A stretch of 64,000 nucleotides of DNA from Ilyomonas sp965247435 (GTDB taxonomy: Bacteria; Bacteroidota; Bacteroidia; Chitinophagales; Chitinophagaceae). The notes beneath the pieces were generated by a model, which saw only the letters and a list, made by a program, of their open reading frames with translations, made no database searches and was not told the DNA's origin. Location of the stretch: NCBI GenBank assembly GCA_965247435.1, contig OZ252019.1:3162001-3226000 (forward strand), in the 5' to 3' direction. Positions 8,600-17,664 of the stretch are shown in pieces (position 1 is the stretch's first letter; the number at the start of each line of letters is the position of its first letter). Both the position numbers and the translations under genes were made by a program.

Positions 8600-8954
8600 T
8601 TACTTGATTGCTTCAAAAGTAATTGTAACAAACTTTCAGCTTCCCGTTATTCGGTGAACGGCAATTAAGTGTAGGTATGCCACTTATTAAATTAGCTGCG
8701 GATAGGGTTAAGCGGTAAGGCTGCCAAAAACTTAAACCCGAGGTATAAAAGAGCCTGGAATAATCTGCAGAAAATGTATTTAAAGTGTCGTCCTCAGGTT
8801 TTGCCGTTTACAGATTAACAATGCCGCTTCGCTTTTCTGCAAATATTCTTTTGCCGATCGCAGGTGCAAGCTTTTCATCGGTGAAGCGCAGGAGCTTAAA
8901 CGGCTGCTGAACGCTGAATTGCAGGTAAAAAAAAGGGTTGCTCCGCTTTCCGCT
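8600..8954 (-). pseudogene. Decayed gene remnant, function unknown
   Basis: On the minus strand one frame is open from 8954 down to a TAA at 8808-8810 and then again down to 8613, 112 codons in all broken by that single stop. The downstream part reads plausibly (for example DYSRLFYTSGLSFWQPYRL and PNNGKLKV). A shift by one base near 8625-8632 joins NGKLKV to VTITFEAIK and a TAA at 8600-8602, an alternating hydrophobic ending typical of exported beta proteins and placed just before the terminator at 8561-8583. There is no start codon. I infer a gene that lost its beginning and took an internal stop and a frameshift. The family is not recognised. Confidence 0.38.
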
Positions 8955-9101
8955 TTAATTATTATGTTTCTTAAATGTAGCGGTAAAAATTAATTCTATA
9001 GCTTACTACACTTTATATTTTTATGTATCAAGCGGTGTCTCCCCCTGTTTCTGCACACTTAACAGCTTGTTAAGCAGTAGTGCCGGTACACCAAAATAAA
9101 A

Positions 9102-9129
9102 AAGGTTACTTAAAGAATTAAGTAACCTT
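9102..9129 (-). terminator. Terminator of the 9169-9468 gene
   Basis: A 12-bp perfect stem (AAGGTTACTTAA and complement) with an AGAA loop. On the minus strand it is followed by TTTTATTTTGG. It lies 39 bases after the stop codon of the small secreted protein gene. Confidence 0.75.
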
Positions 9130-9168
9130 GCAAGCCTTTAGCTTGCTTCCCCTTTGGTTCACTACTTT

Positions 9169-9468
9169 TTATTTTTCACCCAAAAAAGTGCCGTCTGCCA
9201 ACCACTCGGCTTTGGTTTTTTGACCGTTTGCTTTTTTAAAATCTGCCTGATACACCTGCATTCCATGTTCTGCCTCCAGCTCCCATTGTGTGTTCATTGC
9301 CTTTGGATAACGTGCTTTAAAGTCTTTCATTACAGGTGCAGGCACCTGAGACGCCGGGATGTGCTGGCCATCACCTTTGTTAACTGCATACATTGCATGA
9401 TTTTCTTTAGGAGCGGCAAAAGTACCTGCGGTGGCAAGCATACATGCTGTTAGGATTACTGTTTTCAT
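9169..9468 (-). CDS. Small secreted PepSY-like protein
   Basis: A 99-residue exported protein with a signal peptide ending near TFAAP. The mature part has one PepSY-like (BLIP-type, DUF2874) unit: VPAPVMKDFKARYPKA, then TQWELEAEHGMQVYQADF and a final strand KTKAEWLADGTFLGEK. In this family the repeat pairs a helix with a four-stranded sheet. The function is not established; periplasmic inhibitor or binding roles have been proposed. A second, longer member lies at 51868-52278. It is a single gene with its own terminator, 84 bases downstream of the lipoprotein gene on the same strand. Confidence 0.7.
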   Translation of the reverse strand: MKTVILTACMLATAGTFAAPKENHAMYAVNKGDGQHIPASQVPAPVMKDFKARYPKAMNTQWELEAEHGMQVYQADFKKANGQKTKAEWLADGTFLGEK

Positions 9469-9552
9469 AACTGTTTTGTTGTTTAGATGATTAAAAGAAA
9501 TATGTTCATAAATTTTTATAATGATCGCGCACTTGCACGATGTTAAACAGGC

Positions 9553-9999
9553 CTAATCTCTCTCAAATTCGAGCGTACTTTGGCCGGATGCATGATCGTT
9601 GCCGGCATCCGCATTTTCGTTACCGCCATCATCGGTGAGCAGCAGATGATCGTTTGTAAGTTCTGCTATGTGCCAGCCTTTATTCAGCTCATTCAGCGGC
9701 GCATCGGAGAAATTAATTTTCAACTCGGTGTTGTTGCTGTCATCAAAGGTCCAGGTGCCGTTAAATGTGTCCCTGCCGTTGGTAGCTACGATGGTTCCGT
9801 TTTCGTTAAGCGTGAATGTAAATCCATCGAAGACCGCAGTTTGGTCGCCGGTGCTTTCAAAAGAGCCAATGGTAAAGTTGCCCGCAACTGAAGCGGCAGT
9901 AGGCGGCAAAGAAGCCGAAGGCGTGGTAACTGTTTTTTTACAGGCAACCAATTGTGTTACCAGGAAGCAAAGAATCAGGGATTTTAAAAGGAACTTCAT
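9553..9999 (-). CDS. Putative lipocalin-like lipoprotein
   Basis: A 148-residue lipoprotein. The signal peptide ends at LVAC, with the acceptor Cys at residue 20, followed by the KK and TPS-rich linker usual in Bacteroidota lipoproteins. The mature part has alternating strands (FTFTLNENGTIVAT, GTWTFDDSNNTELKINF, WHIAELTNDHLLLTDDG), as in the lipocalin-like family that detects small hydrophobic ligands, with an acidic His/Asn-rich tail. I infer surface or periplasmic location. No specific function can be given. It is separated from the upstream gene by about 570 bases without a convincing gene. Confidence 0.65.
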   Translation of the reverse strand: MKFLLKSLILCFLVTQLVACKKTVTTPSASLPPTAASVAGNFTIGSFESTGDQTAVFDGFTFTLNENGTIVATNGRDTFNGTWTFDDSNNTELKINFSDAPLNELNKGWHIAELTNDHLLLTDDGGNENADAGNDHASGQSTLEFERD

Positions 10000-10526
10000 G
10001 ATCGTTTTGTTTTTATTATTAAGAATAGAAATGGCAGGCCGTTTTTAAATACCGTAAGCGCTTTATTTGCAGCAGCTTTTTCTTCGTGATAGCTATATGA
10101 GTTGTACCCGGAGAAAAGAATGTAACCGGCTATTCAAAATAATTTTTAATAAATTACTCACCCTGTCTGTTATGCGTTCGGGTATTTATAATCCTGTAAC
10201 GGGAGGTGTATGGCTGATTGGCCAAACAGAGAGTTATGGCGGTATTTACTGACAAGAACGCAAAAGTTACTCAGACTTAAGAACTGTTGCAAGCCCAGAT
10301 CAGCCAAAGCAATAGAACAGTTGTTTCTTCGTTTTAAAACTCCTGCCCTATTACAATAAAATCGAAAAAATCTTTTGAAAAGGGTTACATTTTTCTTAGC
10401 TGCTGCAACTGAATTAATAACGGTTTGATAGATTTCACGTATTATACTTATTAATGGTGCAGGTGCCTGTTGCAATAAATAAAACCGCTTTATTAAAATC
10501 TGTCCGCCATTATATAAACATTAATC
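10000..10526. other. Gene-free region
   Basis: About 530 bases with no gene I can support. Two possible frames (plus strand near 10067-10252, minus strand near 10170-10475) have no recognisable domain, no convincing start and unlikely composition. No strong hairpin is seen. Confidence 0.5.
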
Positions 10527-10534
10527 TATATTTG
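10527..10534 (+). promoter_or_regulatory. Candidate -7 box for the 10565 lipoprotein gene
   Basis: TATATTTG matches the Bacteroidota -7 consensus TAnnTTTG exactly, 30 bases before the start codon. No good TTG -33 element is seen at the right spacing. Confidence 0.35.
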
Positions 10535-10564
10535 ATTGCTTTGCCGCACTTTAAAGAATAAATT

Positions 10565-11530
10565 ATGAACATGAAAAAGCTGATTTTCGTTGCATTAACC
10601 GGCGCTGTGATTGCATTAGCTTGCAGTAAAGAAAAAGCCGGGAAAAATATAGCCTCGCAAGGAGATTTAACAGCAACCAGTGAATTGCAGTCTGCAAACC
10701 TTGTAGCCAGCACCTGCGATCAGTTTGCTTACCCGGATACCATTTTTTATCCTGCCGAGTTGCCAAGCGACTATGTTGTAAAGCCTCTGGCGCCGCTTAC
10801 CGGTACGTATGGTGCTTTCCCCGACGGGCTTAAGATCAACGCCTTAAATGGCAATATTGATATTACCGAAAGCGAAACCGGTTTGCAGTATATTGTTTGG
10901 TTTGTGGCGAAGGGCGCAAAAGATACCTGTAAAAGATATATTACCGTTTCTGGTGTTAATTATACAGATAGTATTTATGTATTGGCAAATAATCCGGGTG
11001 TTGCCACACCGGTGTATAATGCAAACCCGCTGCAGGCTACAGACTGCAAAGGCGGCTGTGAATTTGATGATGGCCCGGATGATGATGACGGAGATGGCAT
11101 AGCAGACGAACCGCCTGCCGGCCAGGAGGTAATACCGCAGGGCATCTCTATGAATAAAATAACCGGCGCTATCAACCTGCGCAAAAGCCTGCAGAACGGC
11201 GCTTTGGGAAAAAACCCGCTGCCCGGCACTTACAAAGATTTTATTCTTAATTACCGCATTGGCGACAAAAGCTCTAAAGCGCTGAACAAAATTGGCTTCC
11301 GCATTTATTATTACAAAACACAATCCCAGATCCCGGCAAGCTTAAAGAGCGAACTGGCAGTTAAAAAAAGTGAAGTATTATTGGAAAACGAAAATGAAAG
11401 CAGCGGCAACAGCGGTGGCCGCCAAAGCCTGTCCATCAACTTTGTTGCAGCCAGCACCAGCAAAACTGCCAAACATGGTACCGGGGAAGTGAAATGCAGG
11501 CCGCCCTATATTATTGTAACACAGCAATAA
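10565..11530 (+). CDS. Hypothetical lipoprotein
   Basis: A 321-residue predicted lipoprotein. The signal peptide ends in a lipobox at IALACSKE, so the mature protein starts at a Cys near residue 20 or 18 depending on which of two nearby ATG codons is used. The middle part has beta-rich stretches resembling immunoglobulin-like or putative-Ig repeats (PAELPSDYVVKPLAPLTGTY, GLKINALNGNIDITESETGL), then a CKGGCEFDDGPDDDDGDGIADEP segment read in parts that is rich in Asp, like a calcium-binding linker. I do not recognise a named family. It is a single gene followed by a strong terminator. Confidence 0.7.
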   Translation: MNMKKLIFVALTGAVIALACSKEKAGKNIASQGDLTATSELQSANLVASTCDQFAYPDTIFYPAELPSDYVVKPLAPLTGTYGAFPDGLKINALNGNIDITESETGLQYIVWFVAKGAKDTCKRYITVSGVNYTDSIYVLANNPGVATPVYNANPLQATDCKGGCEFDDGPDDDDGDGIADEPPAGQEVIPQGISMNKITGAINLRKSLQNGALGKNPLPGTYKDFILNYRIGDKSSKALNKIGFRIYYYKTQSQIPASLKSELAVKKSEVLLENENESSGNSGGRQSLSINFVAASTSKTAKHGTGEVKCRPPYIIVTQQ

Positions 11531-11605
11531 GCGTTGTTAAACGGCCTCCGCAAGCCGTATAAAAAGCAGTAACACCGGCTTCCGGCAAATAAGCTTAGCC
11601 AGGCA

Positions 11606-11643
11606 AGAAAGGTATAAGAAAATTTATTTTCTTATACCTTTCT
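11606..11643. terminator. Terminator of the hypothetical lipoprotein gene
   Basis: A 17-bp perfect stem (AGAAAGGTATAAGAAAA and complement) with loop TTTA, 75 bases after the stop codon. On the plus strand it is followed by GGTTTTATGG. Confidence 0.65.
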
Positions 11644-11696
11644 GGTTTTATGGATGCCAGCCTTTAATTCTTATTACTTTAGTACAGGGATACTGA

Positions 11697-14477
11697 ATGA
11701 AAAAGAAACTGCTACTATCTTCTATTGCTTTGTGTTGCCTGCTGCTGGCGCAGTTACTAAGCCAAAATAACACCGGCACCCAATCGTACCAACTGTTATA
11801 TGATAAGGCAGAATCTTTGTTTAATGGTACCGCTACCGACAGTACAGATTCCATTGCGTTAAGTTATTACACACAAATCGTTGCCGGGTTACATCCTGAT
11901 ATATCGAACGCCCTGATGCTCTATAACTGCTTTGAGCGAAGCGGCATTCTAAAGCAAGGCCTTGGCTATGCTTCCGAAGATATGCTGCACGATTATTATT
12001 CAGCTTTGGCAATACACCATGCCTACCATTTCAGCGATTCAATACTATTCCGGCTCTTGCTTTCTGCAGGTAATGTACACTACGCAAAAGGGTTGTTCGA
12101 TTCTGCTGTTCATTATTTTTCCAGGGCAGAAAAAATCATCAGCCGCTACCCTGCAGCCGGGCTTGCCGGCGACCTGTACAACTCGCTCGGTGCGCTCTAC
12201 AGCGAGGCGGGCAACTATGTGCAAAGCGGCGTTTACTTTAGCAAAGCGCTGGAACTTACAAAGCAAGATCATCCGGAACTTAAAGAAGCCATCTTTGCCA
12301 TGTCGGCTAATGTTGCATCGGCAGCACGGTTGTCCGGCTATCCGGATTCGGCGCTCCTGCTTTACAAAAAATTATTAAACGCCGGGCAGCCATCTGTAAC
12401 TATCGTCAACAACATCAGCAGGATTTTTCTTACTAAAAAAGAGCCGGACAGCGCCTTGTATTATTTGCAAACAATGAAAGCTATAAACGGGCCTTATGCA
12501 ATGGCCGTTTACAATGCCATGGCAGGCGCCTATATGCAAAAGGGAGATACAGCAAAAGCATCGGCGCGCCTGCAGATTGCCTTTAGCCTGTACAAAATGA
12601 ATACGGCGCAAACAAAAAACAGTTACTATGCGGCTACGCAAAAATATTCCGGCGATCTATTGATGCTTGAAAACAAGCCGGGGGCTGCATTGCCTTATTA
12701 CCAGCAGGCAATCATTCAGTACGATTATAAGTTTAATGACTCCAATGTACTGGCCAACCCCGGAAACTTCATCGGCGACTTTGCCAGCTATACCTTGTTT
12801 GATGCACTGGCGGCAAAGGCTGCCTGCTTTGCAGCACTTTACAATGGCACCAAAACCAGGCAGTATTATAAAGCAGCTTTGAATACCTATGATTCGGCGT
12901 TCGTTTTAGCAGATTATATCAAGAAGTCTATTGATAATGATGAAGCCCGGCTGTTTATTGCTGACAAAGTATTTGATGCATACAATAAAGCAGTTGCTTT
13001 CTTAATGAATGCAGACGGTACTCGCAGCGAAGCAGCGCTGATTCATGTATTGGAATGGATCAGTAAAAGCCGCGCCACTTCGCTTGCCATCAGCCTGAAA
13101 GAAAATAATATCAGGCAATACGCAGGCCTGCCGGATTCATTACTGCAAAAAGAAAAGAACAGTAAAATAACGATTTCACGATTGAAGTTACAGTTGCAGC
13201 AAAGCAGGGACACGGCCGAACAAACCAGGCTGCTTTCTGCAATTAATACGGCATCGCTACAGCTACAAACCATTAATAATACATTTAAAGATTTCCCTGA
13301 TTATTACCGGCAAAAATTTGCGGCTGACAATATTAATATCCATGACATTCAAAAACAGGTATTGAATAATGAAACCGCAGCTATCTGCTACTTTAGAACC
13401 GGAGATAAATTGTACGCTTTTGTAATTAAAACAAACGCAATTTCTGTACATGAAATAAACAATGATACAGCGCTTGAAAGGAATAGTAATAGTTATATAA
13501 CGGCGCTTGCAGAAAACAATACAGGTAAAACATACGATGAGAGCGCCGGGAAATATCTGTACAGTAAATTAGTGCAACCACTGAAAGATGATATTGCCGG
13601 CCTGAAATTCCTTATCATTATTCCTGATCAGGACTTAATTAATATTCCGTTTGAAGCGTTTGAGGCGGAAGACAGCAAATACCTGGTTCAGGATTATGCA
13701 ATCACCTACCAGTATGCATTGCCTTTTTTACAGAAAAACAAGGCACGTTTCGACCAGAACAAGGCGATTGCTTTTGCACCTTTTGCGTATAATAACTCAA
13801 GTGCAACCATGAGCAGGCTGCCTTCCTCAATAAAAGAAATATCCGGCTTTCAAAAAAGCTCCCAACTAATTGCCGGCGCTGCCACAAAGCGTAAATTTAT
13901 AGCTGCAGCAGGCAATGCATCGGTCATTCACTTAGCTACCCATGCAGCCGTAGATTACAAGGAACCGGAGAATTCATACATCGCTTTTTATGAAGGAAAT
14001 ACAAATGACAGCAGTTATAAAATGTATGCGCATGAACTCTACAACCTGCAATTGCCGCATACGCAGTTTGTTTTTTTAAGCGCCTGCGAAACGGGCAGTG
14101 GAAAAGTATCGCAAAGCGAAGGTGCGCTCAGCTTGTCGAGAGCGTTTGCTTTTGCCGGTTGCCCGAATATTATTACTTCGCTGTGGAAAGCGGAAGACAA
14201 ATCCACGGCTTATCTCAGTGAGAAATTTTACAGGTATGTGAACAAAGGCTATTCTTACGCGCAGGCATTACAAAGAGCAAAAAAAGACTTGTTAGGAGAT
14301 GAAACGATGAGCCAGTTTCATGCGCCGGCATACTGGAGCCATCTTATTTTTATCGGTGATGTGCAGGAACAAAAATCATCAGTCGCACTGTGGATAACTG
14401 CAATAGTTTTTACTGTAATAGTTATACTATTAATCATTTATAAAAGCAAAGTAAACAAACGACGTTTTGCTATATAA
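11697..14477 (+). CDS. TPR-CHAT caspase-like protease, membrane-anchored
   Basis: A 926-residue protein with a signal peptide (residues 1-22), a long alpha-helical TPR region (about 80-450), a coiled-coil-like stretch (about 460-545) and a C-terminal CHAT domain (about 620-890). The CHAT catalytic pair is present: His in VIHLATHA (H745 or H749) and Cys in FLSACETGSG (C797). The last 30 residues are a hydrophobic segment (WITAIVFTVIVILLIIY) followed by KSKVNKRR. I infer a periplasmic TPR-CHAT part anchored in the inner membrane with a short cytoplasmic tail. CHAT proteins are relatives of caspases and separase. It ends 17 bases from the convergent anti-sigma-like gene, suggesting a functional link. 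Confidence 0.85.
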   Translation: MKKKLLLSSIALCCLLLAQLLSQNNTGTQSYQLLYDKAESLFNGTATDSTDSIALSYYTQIVAGLHPDISNALMLYNCFERSGILKQGLGYASEDMLHDYYSALAIHHAYHFSDSILFRLLLSAGNVHYAKGLFDSAVHYFSRAEKIISRYPAAGLAGDLYNSLGALYSEAGNYVQSGVYFSKALELTKQDHPELKEAIFAMSANVASAARLSGYPDSALLLYKKLLNAGQPSVTIVNNISRIFLTKKEPDSALYYLQTMKAINGPYAMAVYNAMAGAYMQKGDTAKASARLQIAFSLYKMNTAQTKNSYYAATQKYSGDLLMLENKPGAALPYYQQAIIQYDYKFNDSNVLANPGNFIGDFASYTLFDALAAKAACFAALYNGTKTRQYYKAALNTYDSAFVLADYIKKSIDNDEARLFIADKVFDAYNKAVAFLMNADGTRSEAALIHVLEWISKSRATSLAISLKENNIRQYAGLPDSLLQKEKNSKITISRLKLQLQQSRDTAEQTRLLSAINTASLQLQTINNTFKDFPDYYRQKFAADNINIHDIQKQVLNNETAAICYFRTGDKLYAFVIKTNAISVHEINNDTALERNSNSYITALAENNTGKTYDESAGKYLYSKLVQPLKDDIAGLKFLIIIPDQDLINIPFEAFEAEDSKYLVQDYAITYQYALPFLQKNKARFDQNKAIAFAPFAYNNSSATMSRLPSSIKEISGFQKSSQLIAGAATKRKFIAAAGNASVIHLATHAAVDYKEPENSYIAFYEGNTNDSSYKMYAHELYNLQLPHTQFVFLSACETGSGKVSQSEGALSLSRAFAFAGCPNIITSLWKAEDKSTAYLSEKFYRYVNKGYSYAQALQRAKKDLLGDETMSQFHAPAYWSHLIFIGDVQEQKSSVALWITAIVFTVIVILLIIYKSKVNKRRFAI

Positions 14478-14494
14478 TGAGCTTCTACTCTTTA

Positions 14495-15274
14495 TTATTC
14501 TTTCCACTTCAGCAGGGCCAGCCTAATACGGCTGATGGCTTTGGCTTTGCTGTAAAACAGGTGCTGTTTGTTAGCCGTAATTTTATCCAGTTGCTTTTCT
14601 GCCGGGTCAATTTTATTTGCCTTGATGTATGCCAGCAACAGGTAGTAATCTGTTTCCTGCACAAAGTATTGGTCGCTGCTCCGGCTATTCATATTTTCCA
14701 CCTGCCGGAAAGCATCAATGGCGGCCGTTGCATTGCCTAATTGCAGGTAAGCCTGCGCAGCGATGAAATAATCCCGCTGGCTTTTGTTTTGCGTTGCATT
14801 AAATAGATTGATAACCGTTGTATAATTGCCTGCACTGTAGGCAGTCTCGAGCCTGCCGGACTGTTCGCTGCTGCGGTTTACCGGCAATTGATACGCAATA
14901 AAAGCATCGCTGTACAAAGCCTGGTTAGTTGCTGAAACATACTGAAATATGCCATAGCCGGCAATTACTATCAGCAATACGGCGGCAACACGCATCAGGG
15001 TTTTAAAAAAAGAATTGCCTTTTATCACTTTTGCTTCGCTCTTTTCTTCCGGTGCAACTTCCAGCATATATTGCCGGTGCACCGCCTGTACCCGTTGCTT
15101 TAGTCCTTGCGACCGGATGGCTTGCTTTGCTGTTAACAGATGCTGATAACGTTCCCGCAACGCAGCATCATTCTGAAGTAGTTTTTCGGCAGCTTCTTTC
15201 TCGGCGGGGCTTAGCTCGCCATCCATGTACCGGGTTAATATTTCTATCACATCGTTGGTAAAATTATCCTGCAT
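14495..15274 (-). CDS. Probable transmembrane anti-sigma factor with TPR domain
   Basis: A 259-residue protein. Residues 1-75 resemble an anti-sigma N-terminal helical domain (LTRYMDGELSPAEKEAAEK, LLQNDAALRERYQ), but lack the zinc-binding His/Cys motif. One transmembrane helix lies at about 93-112 (MRVAAVLLIVIAGYGIFQYV). The C-terminal ~140 residues carry TPR-like helices (LETAYSAGNYTTVINLF, YFIAAQAYLQLGNATAAIDAF) and should be periplasmic. The gene overlaps the end of the sigma factor gene by 11 bases, so the two are translationally coupled. The usual role would be to hold the sigma factor at the membrane. The direct experimental role is unknown. Confidence 0.72.
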   Translation of the reverse strand: MQDNFTNDVIEILTRYMDGELSPAEKEAAEKLLQNDAALRERYQHLLTAKQAIRSQGLKQRVQAVHRQYMLEVAPEEKSEAKVIKGNSFFKTLMRVAAVLLIVIAGYGIFQYVSATNQALYSDAFIAYQLPVNRSSEQSGRLETAYSAGNYTTVINLFNATQNKSQRDYFIAAQAYLQLGNATAAIDAFRQVENMNSRSSDQYFVQETDYYLLLAYIKANKIDPAEKQLDKITANKQHLFYSKAKAISRIRLALLKWKE

Positions 15275-15878
15275 TTCTCAGCGCGTTTTTAAGTTGTGTG
15301 CGTAAAAAATCATCTTCCTGTATCATTCCCTCCAACTGCTTCATACACTTGTATTTTTTGTTGCGCAGCACCTGCTCGTTCTGATAATCGGGCATCTGCT
15401 GAATAACTTCATTCATAGAAAGGTCTTCATAATAAACGAGCAGCAGCAACTGCTTACATTTTGCTCCCAACCTGTCAAACAGTTGCTGAACAAGCGCAAC
15501 ATGCTCCCGCTTCACCAGGTGCTGCACAACGGCTTCCTCGGTTACATCTTTTGCGTTTTCAAATATCCGGTTGCGGTTATCCGTACTGCTTCTTTTTCGC
15601 AGTTCGCCCAGCCAGAGATTGCGGGTGATCGCATATAGCAAAGATTTGATGCTGGCATCGCCCCGGTACTTATCGGCTTCCACAATTTCTATAAATGCAA
15701 CGATGGCTTCCTGGATAACATCAGCCGCATCGTCTTTATTCCCTTTGTTGTTCACCACATAATTTTCCAGCAATCCATAGTATTCTTTATAAATGACTTT
15801 AATGGCTGCATCCATTTCTTTAGGATGCTTCAATGCTGTTAGAAGGTCAGCATCTGAATAACTGCGGGCAACCTGCAT
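15264..15878 (-). CDS. ECF-type RNA polymerase sigma factor
   Basis: A 204-residue sigma-70 family protein of ECF type. Region 2 covers about residues 20-95 (IYKEYYGLLENYVVNN, DDAADVIQEAIVAFIEIV, the -10 recognition helix SLLYAITRNLWLGELRKR). Region 4 covers about 130-195 (LFDRLGAKCKQLLLLVYYED, LSMNEVIQQMPDYQNEQVLR, KYKCMKQLEGMI), with the recognition helix NEQVLRNKKYKCMKQL. It is the first gene of a two-gene unit and the anti-sigma-like gene overlaps its end. Many ECF sigma factors activate their own operon; no promoter was identified with confidence. Confidence 0.88.
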   Translation of the reverse strand: MQVARSYSDADLLTALKHPKEMDAAIKVIYKEYYGLLENYVVNNKGNKDDAADVIQEAIVAFIEIVEADKYRGDASIKSLLYAITRNLWLGELRKRSSTDNRNRIFENAKDVTEEAVVQHLVKREHVALVQQLFDRLGAKCKQLLLLVYYEDLSMNEVIQQMPDYQNEQVLRNKKYKCMKQLEGMIQEDDFLRTQLKNALRNAG

Positions 15879-16164
15879 GTATCCTGTCTTTATTGGTGTT
15901 TTCTGAAAATAACTTTGTAACCGGAAATGTAAAAATTATTGGCTGATGAACGCAAAGTATTTTTTATAATGGATAAAAGCAACTGCAAAAGTGCTTAACA
16001 TGGAAACTACCTGCTGCAATTCAGGAGTGCTTAATAACATAAATGATTGTAAGTACTATCGGTTAGATTTTAAAGAAAAGAAACAGCAACAAATATTCAC
16101 TTTAAAAAATAAAAAGCAGTGAAAATGTGATGGTTAGCACCTGTGAAAAAATAGTGCATCAGCA

Positions 16165-17604
16165 TCAGCACACTTTTATTACTTCCATGCCCAGCAGGTC
16201 GCCTAACTTCTGAATTTTTGATGCCATGTGCCCGATGCCAACCGCGCAATGATGCGCCGGGCCGTGGCTGTTCCAACTGTTTACAAAAGCACGGGCGCCA
16301 ATAGGAAACCGATACCGGCTGTTGGTGTTTCCTATTTGCAAAACCGGCCCCGGCACCGATGCTGCTTCTGCCGTTAGCAGCATCAGCCTGCCGTCTCTTT
16401 TTTCTACCACCGACAGCAGGGTAACCGGCCCGTTTTTTACCTGCATTTCTACCGATAACCCCTTTCCTACTTTACCATGATACACTTCTAAAGGACGCAC
16501 TTTCGTTTTGCCTTCGGCTATGGCGATATGCCCCGGCCCGTCGTGCCCCATCAGTACTACATCCTCCTTAAAATCCATTGCATAGTATTCTGTAAAAGAA
16601 CCGCCGGCGCCGAAGGAATCCATGATTTTCATAGCCTGCGCATTCTTGATTTCGTACTCGCCCGCCACCGGAACGCCACGCGCCGTAAGCAGCGAATTAC
16701 CGAGAATAACAGACGCGATGGCTTCTTCATTATCGGCATTACCGGTGCCTTTGTAGTAGTAGGCCAAAGAACCTAAGCTGTACTGCTTAACCAATCTATC
16801 AAGAGCAACCGAAGTGGCAGCCGCTTTAGCTAACTCTTCTGCAGAACAATCTTCCTGCACCTCAAAAACCTCGTAAAACAGTTGTATCCGTTCTGCCCTT
16901 TCTTTATCGTTTACCGCCTTGCAAAGCGAAGCCAGTTCTTCTACTTCAATCAATTCGATATGCCCTCCAAAATGCGCGTATTGCCGGGTAAGATCGGTAT
17001 AAATATCAAGCATCCCGCTGTAGTAATGCCCCATGCAACCAAGCCGGTTGTAAAACATGGTGTTGGCTACATTAGCCGCTGCAACCCACGCTCCTATTTC
17101 GTTCCAGCATTCCACATCATCGTGCAGCATACCGGTAACCTGGTGAAATTGTATATTGGTACGATGGAAGACATTAGCAATCTCCGGCACCGCGCAGGGA
17201 GAACAGGATGCCAGCCACTCGCCCGTCATCGCAGTACGGTCGCTCATGGCATTAAACACCGCATAATCAATAGCTGCTCCCGGTGATAAATTGAGCAGGA
17301 TAACCGGCACTTTTGCTTTTTGCACCACCGGCAAAACAGTAGCAGAAAGCGCATACGTGGTAACATACAGAAAAATGATACTTACGTCCTCCTGTTTAAA
17401 CTGCCGCCCCGCGGCGAAGGCTTTATCGGTCGTGTCCACCAGTCCTGCGTTTACAACAAGCGGATGATAGGCTGCAAGCTTATCTGCCACCACCTGCAGA
17501 TAACCTTCGAGCCGCTCTTTTAACCCGGAAAACTGTGACCAGTAGGTATCCAGACCGATACCGAAAAGACCGATCTTAAAGGCTGATGTATTCATGAAGT
17601 TCAT
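16165..17604 (-). CDS. L-fucose/L-arabinose isomerase family protein
   Basis: A 479-residue sugar isomerase-like protein, last gene of the rhamnose operon. The N-terminal part has the family fold (IGLFGIGLDTYWSQFSGL; VSIIFLYVTTYALSATVLPV; VPVILLNLSPG). The C-terminal part has GGSFTEYYAMDFKEDVVLMGHDGPGHIA and a final HGPAHHCAVGIGHMASKI, which supply metal-binding Glu/His residues. Family members interconvert aldoses and ketoses such as L-arabinose/L-ribulose or L-fucose/L-fuculose with Mn2+. Because a dedicated RhaI isomerase lies in the same operon, this enzyme probably acts on another sugar of the same polysaccharide, such as arabinose or fucose; that is inference. Two start codons nine bases apart are possible. 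Confidence 0.8.
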   Translation of the reverse strand: MNFMNTSAFKIGLFGIGLDTYWSQFSGLKERLEGYLQVVADKLAAYHPLVVNAGLVDTTDKAFAAGRQFKQEDVSIIFLYVTTYALSATVLPVVQKAKVPVILLNLSPGAAIDYAVFNAMSDRTAMTGEWLASCSPCAVPEIANVFHRTNIQFHQVTGMLHDDVECWNEIGAWVAAANVANTMFYNRLGCMGHYYSGMLDIYTDLTRQYAHFGGHIELIEVEELASLCKAVNDKERAERIQLFYEVFEVQEDCSAEELAKAAATSVALDRLVKQYSLGSLAYYYKGTGNADNEEAIASVILGNSLLTARGVPVAGEYEIKNAQAMKIMDSFGAGGSFTEYYAMDFKEDVVLMGHDGPGHIAIAEGKTKVRPLEVYHGKVGKGLSVEMQVKNGPVTLLSVVEKRDGRLMLLTAEAASVPGPVLQIGNTNSRYRFPIGARAFVNSWNSHGPAHHCAVGIGHMASKIQKLGDLLGMEVIKVC

Positions 17605-17664
17605 TTATGTAGAACGGTGAAGGCAAAAGCAGTTTGCTTCTGCAATAAAGGCTTTTTGAACAGG

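Noticed and set aside
10067..10475. Two overlapping open frames on opposite strands
   Set aside because: Neither has a domain, a promoter, or a convincing start, and the region is A/T-rich non-coding in style.
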